Source: an uncultured Bacteroidales bacterium
GTDB taxonomy: Bacteria; Bacteroidota; Bacteroidia; Bacteroidales; Muribaculaceae
Direction: 5' to 3'
NCBI GenBank assembly: GCA_902776835.1
Contig: CACYRK010000032.1
Span: 1 to 35,302, forward strand
Length of the DNA: 35,302 nucleotides
In this document: positions 1 through 7,068 of the stretch, in pieces
Layout: every line of letters starts with the position of its first letter
Numbering within the stretch: position 1 is the stretch's first letter
The notes under the pieces: model-generated
What the model was told of the DNA's origin: nothing
Databases searched by the model: none
What the model saw: the letters and a program-made list of their open reading frames with translations, nothing else
Made by a program: the position numbers and the translations under genes

Positions 1-234
1 ACCGCCGCAGCCGTAGATTTGCACACGGTCGATGTTGCTGAACCCCATTTCGGCCAATTCTTCGGCGGTGATTTCATACACACCGCTGGTGGGTACGGCA
101 ATCTTTACCCACTTGCCTGTGCCCAAAACCGATGAGGTGGCATACTTAGATGTGGGAAAAGCATGCGCATGCACACCAAGCAGTATGCAAGCAATTGCCA
201 TCGCTAATAGTCTGGTTGTAAATCTCTTATGCAT
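1..234 (-). CDS. PorU-like T9SS protein, N-terminal fragment (runs off the left edge)
   Basis: Read from the ATG at 234-232, 78 codons are present before the window ends. They encode a signal peptide (MHKRF, a hydrophobic stretch, a probable cut after HAHA near residue 25) and then a segment with KWVKIAV, SGVYEITAEEL and VQIYGCGG. The full-length porU in this window has the same block (TWVKIKV, SGIHQITAEDA, VHVFGTGA) at residues 46-83, so the two are paralogues at least at the N-terminus. In PorU-type C25 proteins this region precedes the peptidase domain. The catalytic part lies outside the window, so activity cannot be judged. The gene starts 65 bp downstream of the FAH-like gene on the same strand and could share its transcript. 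Confidence 0.8.
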   Translation of the reverse strand, partial: MHKRFTTRLLAMAIACILLGVHAHAFPTSKYATSSVLGTGKWVKIAVPTSGVYEITAEELAEMGFSNIDRVQIYGCGG

Positions 235-299
235 AATCAATTTATTTTATTTTCGTTTTATGTTGTGCCGTGGCACGCAGGGTGCCGTGGCTCGATGTT

Positions 300-851
300 T
301 CATTTTATGGCGGTCGTCAGCGTCGTTTCGCCGCCGGTGGTGCCGCTCAGGCGGTCGCCGATGCTCAGCGGGGCGCGCGGTTCCATGACCAAGAATATCA
401 GGTCGCCTATCTTGAGCGTGGCAAACTGGCTCACGCGCACCACCACCTCGTCGATTTCCTGGGCCACCTCGCCCAGGGTGGTGCGGCACAGGGTGGTGCC
501 GTTGTGTGCCCATGCCAGTGTGTCGTCGGCCATGCTGGCGGGATAGTCGCCTTGCAGGGCCGCGCCGTCAAAACTGTTGAGGGCGGCTTCGGCTGGCGCT
601 AACGGCTCGCCATGCTGGTCGCACGCCAGCAGGCGAAATCCGGTGGTCACTTCCTTCCAGTAGCGCCGGGCAAAGCGTGGCGCTATGTGTTTGCCCAGGC
701 GGTCGATGCGAGCGATAACTGCCGGCGCGGCGACCATTGTGTGGGCAAATTCAGGCAGATACATCGCGCGGCCGGTGCGCAGCAGCGCCGAGTCGGCCAT
801 CAGGGTCACTGCCGTAGTGCCCGCTCCGTGTTGTACGACAAGAACCTTCAC
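300..851 (-). CDS. degenerate fumarylacetoacetate hydrolase (FAH)-fold protein
   Basis: The 183-residue product matches the FAH family through MADSALLRTG, FARRYWKEVTTG and the C-terminal blocks SFDGAALQGDY, VDEVVVRVSQFATLKIGDLIF and IGDRL, which follow the order of Bacteroidales FAH proteins. Family enzymes hold a divalent metal with an E-x-E pair and a following Asp. Here the E-x-E position reads A-P-A (residues 42-44) and the aligned Asp is Arg73, so the metal site seems lost. The chosen start is GTG at 851-849, which overlaps the rex stop as GTGA and implies translational coupling. An ATG upstream inside rex would give an unrelated N-terminal extension. A non-catalytic binding or structural role is an inference; a decaying gene is the alternative, although the frame is fully open. 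Confidence 0.75.
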   Translation of the reverse strand: MKVLVVQHGAGTTAVTLMADSALLRTGRAMYLPEFAHTMVAAPAVIARIDRLGKHIAPRFARRYWKEVTTGFRLLACDQHGEPLAPAEAALNSFDGAALQGDYPASMADDTLAWAHNGTTLCRTTLGEVAQEIDEVVVRVSQFATLKIGDLIFLVMEPRAPLSIGDRLSGTTGGETTLTTAIK

Positions 852-1501
852 TTTGTGCCGTGCGACATGCGGTTGTACATTATCGCCAGGTGGGCGTAAA
901 TCGAGGTGTTCGCCAGCGCGATGTGCTGCGGCGCCTTGATGCGGTATGGAGTAAAGTTCCATATCGCCTCGATGCCGCTCGCAATGGCCAGGTCGGCAAC
1001 GCGTTGCGAGTGCTCGACAGGCACCGAGAGGATGGCGATGCCCACATGCAACTTCTCAAGGCGAGCCTTGAGTTCGCTGATGTCGTAGATGGGGATGCCG
1101 CACACCTTGGTGCCAACAATGGCAGGATTCACGTCGAACCCAGCAACAATGCTCAGACCGTACTGGGCCAAGCCGGCATCCTGCATAAGTGCGCGCCCAA
1201 GGCTGCCCGAGCCTATCACCACCGCGTTGTGGCTGCACTCGAAGCCCAAAAACTCCACCAGGCTCCGGCGCAACGTCGGCACGTCGTAGCCGATGCGCGT
1301 CTTGCCCTTGATGTTGAGAAACGACAGGTCCTTGGCAATCTGCGATGCGTCGACGTTGAGTTCTTTCGAAATCTGGGTCGACGACACCGTGCCCACGCCC
1401 TTGTTCTCAAGCATGCCCACGTAAGAGAGATACCACGGCAGCCGCCGGAGCGTGGGCTCAGGTAGCAGCGAGCGTGTGGCCGTGGTCTTTTGTTCGTTCA
1501 T
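848..1501 (-). CDS. rex: redox-sensing transcriptional repressor Rex
   Basis: The 217-residue protein has the Rex architecture. An N-terminal winged helix carries LPEPTLRRLPWYLSYV, the VSSTQISKELNVDASQIAKDLSFL recognition region (split here for length) and GKTRIGYDV. A Rossmann domain carries GSGSLGRAL and FDVNP for NAD(H). Rex proteins bind operators when the NADH/NAD+ ratio is low and leave DNA when NADH rises, controlling fermentative and respiratory genes. The start is taken at the ATG of 1501-1499 (MNEQKTT). An in-frame ATG at 1531 lies at the predicted transcription start and would have no leader. The gene has its own promoter and its stop overlaps the GTG of the FAH-like gene, so the two form an operon. 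Confidence 0.95.
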   Translation of the reverse strand: MNEQKTTATRSLLPEPTLRRLPWYLSYVGMLENKGVGTVSSTQISKELNVDASQIAKDLSFLNIKGKTRIGYDVPTLRRSLVEFLGFECSHNAVVIGSGSLGRALMQDAGLAQYGLSIVAGFDVNPAIVGTKVCGIPIYDISELKARLEKLHVGIAILSVPVEHSQRVADLAIASGIEAIWNFTPYRIKAPQHIALANTSIYAHLAIMYNRMSHGTK

Positions 1502-1535
1502 GTCGGTTGTCAAATTTGCATTTGAAATCAACTTG

Positions 1536-1566
1536 CAAATATAGATATATTTCTTGAATTGTCAAA
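1536..1566 (-). promoter_or_regulatory. rex promoter, Bacteroidetes type
   Basis: On the minus strand TTTG (1566-1563) is followed by 19 nt and TATATTTG (1543-1536), which fits the Bacteroidetes -33/-7 consensus TTTG-N19-21-TAnnTTTG. Transcription should begin near 1530, about 29 nt before the chosen rex start. No Rex half-site was recognised beside it. Confidence 0.7.
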
Positions 1567-1609
1567 ATTTAAGGTGTGTCCGTTTCGATAATTTAATAAC
1601 GCGCTTTCA

Positions 1610-4600
1610 TTAGTTGGTAACAGCAATCTTCTTCGACTTGCTGCTCTCATGCACGCCGTCGGTCGAGAGCGACACGCGATACACGTAGATTCCGCGAGGC
1701 ACTCGGTGCCCCGATTTGTCGGTGAGGTTCCACACGATGGGGAACGAATTGAACTCGGTGCTCTTGCCGGTTTGCGTGCTGCTCCACACCTCGCGGCCCA
1801 TCAGGTCGTAGATGCCGATGTTCACGCTCACGGTGGCGTCGGGACGGTTGTGAGTCACGTAGAACGACGTCTGAGTCGAGGCCGGGTTGGGGGCAGCCAC
1901 CACGTCGTACACCTCGGGTTTCAGGCCCTTCAGCACATTGAATGTGATTGACTTTTCGCTCGAGTTGTTAAACACGTCCCACACTTTCAGGCGGAGCACA
2001 TGGTGGCCGGGCTCCAGGTCGTTAAGTTGGTAGGTGAACGAGCCCAAGGTGCCGCGTACGGCCTCCATCGGCTTGTAGGTGGTGAGGATGTTGCTGTACG
2101 TCTCCTTGTCGTCGAGCGTGAGCGTCACGCCGTGGCCGATGCCGCCCTGCGAGAAGTTCACGCCGCTCTCGTCGGCAATGGTGGCCAGCACCAGGGGCGA
2201 CTCGTTGACCTTCTCGCCGTCGACAAACGATTGCGAGTTGAGGCCCAGATACTGGATCGTGGGGCCTACCGAGTCTGCCTCAACCTCATCGTCGATGCCG
2301 TAGATGTAGAAGTCGTCGCAGTAGCCGCGGGCCTCGAGGTTCAAGGTCGGGTCGGCGGCGTAGAGGTTCACCAGCGATGTGGTGTAGTTGTCGTAGTTGG
2401 CGATGATTTCGCTCGGAATGGTCATCGTGATGGAGAACTCGCCGGCCGTCACGGGCGACACGTTGATGCCCAGGCGGTTGGTGCGGTCTTGGTAAGCAAA
2501 CTCGGCGCCATCGCCGTAGCCGTGCGTGAGCACCGACTGTTCGCAGTCGAAGAGCGTGGCGGTAACGTTGCCGTTGAAGTTGTTGAGTTTTTGGCCCTTG
2601 CGGTCGTAGATGCTGCCGCCGAAGGTGATGGTTTGGCGGGCCTTGAACTCTGGGCGGTTGTTCTCGTTCACCGCTTGGCCATTGATGGTCTCAATCACCG
2701 CGCGGTGCGGCGGAATCGACAGGCGCATCGCCGGGTCGCCAAGCACCATGAAGCGGCTGCTGTTGCTGTCGCCGGTGGTCTCGTTCTTGCCGCGGCGGGC
2801 AATTTCGCCGATGCGTAGCGGCAGGCCATCCTCGTCGCTGGTGAAGGCGTGTTTGGCGATGGCGTCGCTCAGCACGCCGTTGTTGGTCACATAGGCCAGG
2901 CGGGCCGGGCATATCAGCGCTATCACGCCGCCATTGGGGTTGTGGTACATTATCTCGCCGCCGCTCTCCTGGGTGCCGTCGAAGCGCGCAAATTCGCATG
3001 TGGCGGCATAGAGCACTGGCAAGTGACTATAATACAGGTTGTTGATAATGTCGTTATGAGTCAACTGGCCGTCGGCACCCCACACGTTGGGGCTCGCGTG
3101 GCCAATGTAGGTCCACAGCACGGCACCCTCTTTCAGTCGCGAGAACATCTTGTCGCGGGCCTGAGGATAGGTGCGGCCGCTGCCTTTGACCACAGCCTCG
3201 AAGGCGTCGAGATACACATGGTTGAACACGATGTCGCTGCCGCCGTTGGCGCGGGCAATGGCTATAACCGACTCGTTTTGCTCCATGTGTTTCGCCTGGT
3301 CTTCGTCGTCGGCAACGCAAACCACGTTGTTCTTCCAACTGCCGTAGTCCTTGCGAAGCATGAAGTTGCGCAACTTGTCGACCGTGGCCGCGGCTTGCTC
3401 CTCGTTGTTCACCGGGATGCGTCCCACGGCTATCGACAGCGGGCTGCGGTAGAACACCGGCCCGGAGTTGTCGTCGAGGGTGACGAAGATGTCGTCGCTC
3501 GTGTAGGAGTACGTCTCGTGGCTGCTCGCCTCGCTTTGCCACGTGAGCAGGTGATGGGCGCGCAGGGCCTTGACCTCGGCCGAGACTTGGCGGTTGTCGT
3601 AAGTGCCGTCGCCCATCAGCAGCAAGTATTGCAGGCGGTGACCCTCACCGTCGGTGCCGCGGTCGTAGAGCATCTTGCACAACATGCGATAAGCCATCGC
3701 GTCGGGCGTGCCCGACGAGAACTCGTTGAACACCTGCTCCTGATCGACAACAGCCACTCGCATGCTGTCGATCTGCTCGTGGAGGCTGGCGATGCGCTTG
3801 GCCTGCTGCGCGTAGGCGCTGTGGGTGATGATGAGCAGGTCGGGGGTGGCCATCCCGTGAAGGTTCTGAAGGCGGACACCGCTCTGCTCAAGTTGCGGAC
3901 GGGCAAAATTGCCGTCGGCGTTAAACACCACATACTCCCGCGCTCCTTGGGCGATGGGTGAGAAGAGCAGCCCGGTGCCCGAGGCCGACGTGCGCAGCGC
4001 AACGGGCTTGTGGGGCACGGTGACATCCCACACATGGGTCGACGACGTGCCGCCGCTCACCATGTAGTCTTGCGCGCTTTTGTTGGTTGTGGTGCCAAAA
4101 CGCAGTTCTGAGCCGCTCAGGGCAAGCGTGCGGGGGTAGTTGATGGTGATATAGTTCAGGCGGGCCAAATTCAGCGAACCGCTGTTTTGCAGCGACAGTG
4201 TGTACTCGAGTTTGTCGGCCGAACCGACGTTTAACTTCTTCAGCGTCTTGATTTCGATGTAGTGCTCGTGAGAGTCGCTGGTGCTGCCGGCCTCGTCGGT
4301 GCTGGCGCTGGGCACGTTGGTGCCGTTGGCCTTGAAGAGCAACTTGTTCGTGCCAGAGCGGGAGTTGCAAGCAAATGAGGTGAAGGCCGAAATCTCGCCT
4401 CCGGGAACCAGGCCGGGCAAGTCGAAACTGAAAGTCTGGCTCGAATTGTTGACGAAGTCCTCGCCGAGGAATGTGCGCCCCGTCTGGCCAGGGTTCACCA
4501 GGTCGACCTCATGATAGGCGCGCTCGGTGAACGTGGTGGCCGGATCGCCGCCGATAGGGTGCGACGTCGACGCGCTGTCGATGGCGCAGTCGCGATACAT

Positions 4601-5047
4601 CTCCACGTCGGTCACAAAGTAGTAGCCGGCGGTGGAGTAGGGGTGAAGGGTCTGAACAAAGTCCAGACCTCCTGTGGCCTGGCTCCACGTCACTGGGCCT
4701 TGGGCGTAAAACAGCAACTTGCCATCGGTGCGAACCAGCGGCAGTTGCGGCAGGTCGTCGGGAATGTCGGCCGTCAACTGCTCGTTGATCGGCAGGGCGC
4801 CCGTGCCAAACACGTGCACCTTGCTCAGGTCGCCCGACAGGCCCCACGACTTCGCGTCTTCGGCCGTGATTTGGTGGATGCCGCTCTCGCTGACCTTGAT
4901 TTTTACCCATGTGCCAATCGCCAACTTCGACGAGTCGGCAAAATGATCGGTGTCAAACGCCATTGCTTTGGGCGTGCCGAGCAGCGAAATCATCGCCGCC
5001 AAGGCTGCCGCTACAAGTATGAATTTGTTGTTTTTAGTCATTGTCAT
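1610..5047 (-). CDS. porU: type IX secretion system sortase PorU (C25 peptidase)
   Basis: The 1145-residue protein is about the usual PorU length. It has a signal peptide (hydrophobic stretch to about residue 30, PKAMA), a beta-rich N-terminal region, and a gingipain-like C25 domain. Candidate catalytic residues are His650 in WTYIGHASPNVWG and Cys684 in YAATCEFARFDG. The N-terminal side of the fold is marked by LLIITH near 405 and YLLLMGDGTYDNR near 475. A C-terminal beta domain resembling a T9SS type A signal (VVAAPNPAS, IYDLMGREVW, GIYVYRVSL) occupies about 1055-1145. PorU sits at the outer surface, removes the C-terminal signal from T9SS cargo and transfers the cargo to lipopolysaccharide. 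Two ATGs, at 5047 and 5041, are possible starts. The gene lies 108 bp upstream of rex on the same strand. Confidence 0.9.
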   Translation of the reverse strand: MTMTKNNKFILVAAALAAMISLLGTPKAMAFDTDHFADSSKLAIGTWVKIKVSESGIHQITAEDAKSWGLSGDLSKVHVFGTGALPINEQLTADIPDDLPQLPLVRTDGKLLFYAQGPVTWSQATGGLDFVQTLHPYSTAGYYFVTDVEMYRDCAIDSASTSHPIGGDPATTFTERAYHEVDLVNPGQTGRTFLGEDFVNNSSQTFSFDLPGLVPGGEISAFTSFACNSRSGTNKLLFKANGTNVPSASTDEAGSTSDSHEHYIEIKTLKKLNVGSADKLEYTLSLQNSGSLNLARLNYITINYPRTLALSGSELRFGTTTNKSAQDYMVSGGTSSTHVWDVTVPHKPVALRTSASGTGLLFSPIAQGAREYVVFNADGNFARPQLEQSGVRLQNLHGMATPDLLIITHSAYAQQAKRIASLHEQIDSMRVAVVDQEQVFNEFSSGTPDAMAYRMLCKMLYDRGTDGEGHRLQYLLLMGDGTYDNRQVSAEVKALRAHHLLTWQSEASSHETYSYTSDDIFVTLDDNSGPVFYRSPLSIAVGRIPVNNEEQAAATVDKLRNFMLRKDYGSWKNNVVCVADDEDQAKHMEQNESVIAIARANGGSDIVFNHVYLDAFEAVVKGSGRTYPQARDKMFSRLKEGAVLWTYIGHASPNVWGADGQLTHNDIINNLYYSHLPVLYAATCEFARFDGTQESGGEIMYHNPNGGVIALICPARLAYVTNNGVLSDAIAKHAFTSDEDGLPLRIGEIARRGKNETTGDSNSSRFMVLGDPAMRLSIPPHRAVIETINGQAVNENNRPEFKARQTITFGGSIYDRKGQKLNNFNGNVTATLFDCEQSVLTHGYGDGAEFAYQDRTNRLGINVSPVTAGEFSITMTIPSEIIANYDNYTTSLVNLYAADPTLNLEARGYCDDFYIYGIDDEVEADSVGPTIQYLGLNSQSFVDGEKVNESPLVLATIADESGVNFSQGGIGHGVTLTLDDKETYSNILTTYKPMEAVRGTLGSFTYQLNDLEPGHHVLRLKVWDVFNNSSEKSITFNVLKGLKPEVYDVVAAPNPASTQTSFYVTHNRPDATVSVNIGIYDLMGREVWSSTQTGKSTEFNSFPIVWNLTDKSGHRVPRGIYVYRVSLSTDGVHESSKSKKIAVTN

Positions 5048-5130
5048 CTTTCGTTACGTCTAAATAAACGGCGTTGCGCGCGTTTTATTGTGTTTTCACA
5101 TCTATTAAAAAGAAAAATCTCGCGCCACGG

Positions 5131-5162
5131 CTTGCAAAATATCAGTTTTAATGCTAATTTTG
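5131..5162 (+). promoter_or_regulatory. promoter for the secreted protein gene at 5186
   Basis: CTTG (5131-5134), 20 nt, then TAATTTTG (5155-5162) matches the Bacteroidetes consensus. Transcription would start near 5169, about 17 nt before the ATG at 5186. This site lies in the divergent spacer between porU and the plus-strand gene. No equally good site was seen for porU on the other strand. Confidence 0.6.
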
Positions 5163-5185
5163 CCTTGTCAAAATTGTGCAGCATT

Positions 5186-5794
5186 ATGAGGCGCTTAACC
5201 TGTATACTTCTTATTGTCACCACATTGATGCCGGCTTGGGCGCGGCACAGGGTCGGTGAGCGCGAGCTGAAAAATGGCATGCGGCATGTGTGGTGCGTCG
5301 TCTCGGCTAAAGAGGCGTGGCACAATTCCGACATCGACTGCGTCCCTGGCGTTTATGACTATATGTTTTCGCTCTGCTGCACCGACGACGGCACCAGCCG
5401 CAATTACTCGTTCGACGTGCATTGCATCGATGAGCGATGCGACAGTTCGGTGATGCTGATCAAACTCAATAATGGCGATGTGCTCGAGTTCAAGCCCTCG
5501 GAGTTCTTGCGCAGGGGCGACTCTTACACTTCGTGGAACGACGTGGGCGACGCCAGCGACCACGACATTACCGTCTACGATTTGACTTATCGCGTCGACG
5601 ACCAGGCGTTAAAGCGGATGCTTGACGTGGGAGTGGCAAAAATGCGCATCGCGGGTACCGACATTACTCGTTTTAGCGAATATGTGTTTCAGCGCGAGGA
5701 GTTTACCTCTCCATTGCGCGAGGCTTACGACGGTATCAACAAAACGCTCGATACGCCTTATCAGCCTCGCAAAACCATATACGACGACTTTTAG
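5186..5794 (+). CDS. secreted protein of unknown function
   Basis: The 202-residue protein begins with a clear signal peptide (MRRLTCILLIVTTLMPAWA, probable cut near residue 19). I do not recognise the mature part. It contains six Cys in its first half (VWCVV, DIDC, SLCC, VHC, ERC), which could form disulphides outside the cytoplasm, and ends in a charged tail, TIYDDF. The chosen ATG at 5186 places the signal peptide at the N-terminus and follows a good promoter by 17 nt; the longer upstream frame runs back into porU and is rejected. A 51-bp spacer separates it from the repeat protein gene, so the two are likely co-transcribed. Function is unknown. Confidence 0.75.
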   Translation: MRRLTCILLIVTTLMPAWARHRVGERELKNGMRHVWCVVSAKEAWHNSDIDCVPGVYDYMFSLCCTDDGTSRNYSFDVHCIDERCDSSVMLIKLNNGDVLEFKPSEFLRRGDSYTSWNDVGDASDHDITVYDLTYRVDDQALKRMLDVGVAKMRIAGTDITRFSEYVFQREEFTSPLREAYDGINKTLDTPYQPRKTIYDDF

Positions 5795-5845
5795 GCCCCG
5801 CCCGGCTTGGTTTATTTTTTGTCAATTCTTAAAAGCGATTTAATC

Positions 5846-6316
5846 ATGAAACGCCTTGTCTTGATTCTCCTGATAGTTGCCCTCGCGCCAATGTGCTGCA
5901 TGGCAGCCGCGTTGCACATTTATCGTGGTAACTCCACCTATACCAGCGACATACTCTACACCTGGGACGGACGCTACCTCTACCGCGGCAACTCCACCTA
6001 TACCAGCGATATCCTCTGCACCTACGACGGACGATATGTCTACGACGGACGCTCAACCTACTCCAGCGACATCCTCCTCACCTACGACGGCAAGCGCGTC
6101 TACGAAGGCCGCTCCACCTACACCAGCGACATACTCTACACCTGGGACGGACGCTATCTCTACGTCGGCAATTCCACCTACACCAGCGACGTCCTCTGCA
6201 CCATCACCAACGGCCACCTCTACCGAGGCCGCTCCACCTACACCAGCGACATCCTCTTCACCTACACCGCCCCCATCCCCCTCCCCATCCTCCTCCTCGC
6301 CACCATCTACCGTTAA
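5846..6316 (+). CDS. secreted six-repeat protein (YxGxSTYTSDIL repeats)
   Basis: The 156-residue protein has a signal peptide (MKRLVLILLIVALAPMCC, probable cut near residue 20) followed by six 20-residue repeats from about residue 26 to 142. The core of each is Y-x-G-[NR]-S-T-Y-[TS]-S-D-[IV]-L, then a T-x-D-G-R/K turn and a second Tyr. The regular length and alternating Tyr/Ser/Thr suggest a small closed or stacked beta structure. I recall similar YxGNSTYxSD repeats in other bacterial exported proteins but cannot name a characterised family. The start is the ATG at 5846; an in-frame ATG 39 nt upstream would add a non-signal extension. The tail (TAPIPLPILLLATIYR) is Pro/Leu-rich and departs from the repeat. 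Confidence 0.75.
   Translation: MKRLVLILLIVALAPMCCMAAALHIYRGNSTYTSDILYTWDGRYLYRGNSTYTSDILCTYDGRYVYDGRSTYSSDILLTYDGKRVYEGRSTYTSDILYTWDGRYLYVGNSTYTSDVLCTITNGHLYRGRSTYTSDILFTYTAPIPLPILLLATIYR
5921..6270 (+). repeat. six tandem 60-bp coding repeats
   Basis: Units begin at 5921, 5981, 6041, 6101, 6161 and 6221. The last is incomplete, diverging after its TTCACC. The block TCCACCTA(C/T)ACCAGCGA is nearly invariant at the DNA level, including third positions, which points to recent duplication or ongoing conversion. Copy number could change by recombination without breaking the frame, since the period is a multiple of three. Confidence 0.9.
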
Positions 6317-6342
6317 ATCAATGCCACCCCACTGAATGTAGG

Positions 6343-6360
6343 GACGTGCCATGGCACGTC
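6343..6360. repeat. GACGTGCCATGGCACGTC palindrome
   Basis: A perfect 18-bp palindrome preceded by TAGG. It resembles the palindrome at 25107-25130 and weaker forms near 31662 and 265, so it may belong to a small dispersed repeat family. It lies 27 bp after the stop of the repeat protein gene. With no T tract beside it, a terminator role is uncertain. Confidence 0.6.
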
Positions 6361-6399
6361 GTGCGCAATCCCTGGCATTTACGACCTTCACTCCACGAT

Positions 6400-6450
6400 G
6401 GTGTGTCATAATTAAAATGGTTGGAAGAAAGTTCTTCCCCTCTAATCCCT
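6400..6450. mobile_element. degenerate end of a MITE-like element
   Basis: GGTGTGTCATAATT at 6400-6413, followed by AAAATGGTTGG and TTCTTCCCCTCTAA, matches the reverse complement of the right end of the 198-bp element at 29592-29789 with a few changes. No second terminal repeat was found nearby, so this looks like a truncated or decayed copy. The following 125 bp (6451-6574) carry nothing I recognise. Confidence 0.5.
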
Positions 6451-6574
6451 ACAATCCTCGCCACCCTCAAATCCGCCACCCTGCTCCTTCCCTTTCGACT
6501 AAATAGGCCACGCCAATCGCGGCCGCCAAACCTGCGCCCATCCTCCAAAAAAAAATACTTCCTTTTTTGGCCAA

Positions 6575-6609
6575 AGTGTGGTCAAAGGGACAGTCCCTTT
6601 GACCACACT
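6575..6609. repeat. REP palindrome a of the RAYT element
   Basis: GTGTGGTCAAAGGGAC and its exact inverse flank a single A, and the outer A/T pair also matches, giving a 35-bp perfect hairpin. It shares both arms with the copy at 6790-6822. REP hairpins near a RAYT gene are the known or presumed substrates of that transposase. Confidence 0.85.
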
Positions 6610-6789
6610 AATTTTTAAATTACTTCACACAACTCCACTTAAATGCAAAATTATATTTATCAAATCGTCGTTAGTTAATTGGTTGAAAAATATCAATAAA
6701 TCAGTTCAATAGTGTGGCGAAACACTCAATTATCTCCGTCAACTATTAATTGACGTCATTTGTTAAATATGGTTTATGCATGAGATTAT

Positions 6790-6822
6790 GTGTGGTCAAA
6801 GGGACTGTCCCTTTGACCACAC
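6790..6822. repeat. REP palindrome b of the RAYT element
   Basis: A second perfect copy of the GTGTGGTCAAAGGGAC hairpin, with T as the single central base. It lies immediately upstream of the predicted RAYT promoter, so transposase bound here could also affect transcription. The 180 bp between copies a and b are AT-rich with no recognisable gene. Confidence 0.85.
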
Positions 6823-6836
6823 CTTTAGTGGTTTTT

Positions 6837-6868
6837 TTTGCGTATTTGGTAAAGATTGATTATCTTTG
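6837..6868 (+). promoter_or_regulatory. RAYT promoter
   Basis: TTTG (6837-6840), 20 nt, then TATCTTTG (6861-6868). Transcription should start near 6875, which leaves a leader of about 194 nt before the RAYT start at 7069. Most of that leader consists of 19-bp repeats. Confidence 0.65.
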
Positions 6869-6886
6869 CAGCCAGAATCGTTTATG

Positions 6887-7019
6887 CTATAATAGGCATA
6901 GCGCTGTTTAATGAGCATTGCTTTGTTTAATGAGCGTGGCTTTGTTTAATGAGTATTGCATTGTTTAATGGGCATGGCGGTGCTTGATTAGCATGGCGAT
7001 TTTTAATAACAATTGCGCT
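6887..7019 (+). repeat. 19-bp tandem repeats in the RAYT leader
   Basis: Six units of consensus GTTTAATGAGCATTGCTTT start at 6906, 6925, 6944, 6963, 6982 and 7001, and a diverged seventh (12 of 19 matches) precedes them at 6887. The last two units are the most diverged of the six. Each of the first three carries TTTAATGAG, so it holds an ATG with overlapping TAA and TGA. Because 19 leaves a remainder of one when divided by three, an ATG in one unit is closed by the stop two units on. Confidence 0.85.
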
Positions 7020-7068
7020 CGGTTTTGTCTTAAATGCTAAGGCCGGATCGGGTTAAAACACGAGTGAT

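Noticed and set aside
1502..1531. Rex start at the upstream ATG (1531)
   Set aside because: The predicted transcription start is near 1530, so this ATG would have no leader; the ATG at 1501 fits usual Rex length.
2849..3961. Plus-strand open frames inside porU
   Set aside because: Antisense shadows; porU is continuous and has matching catalytic residues.
6887..7019. Possible CRISPR array or origin iterons
   Set aside because: Units are contiguous and 19 bp, with no spacers. No replication gene is near and the repeats lie in a transcript leader.
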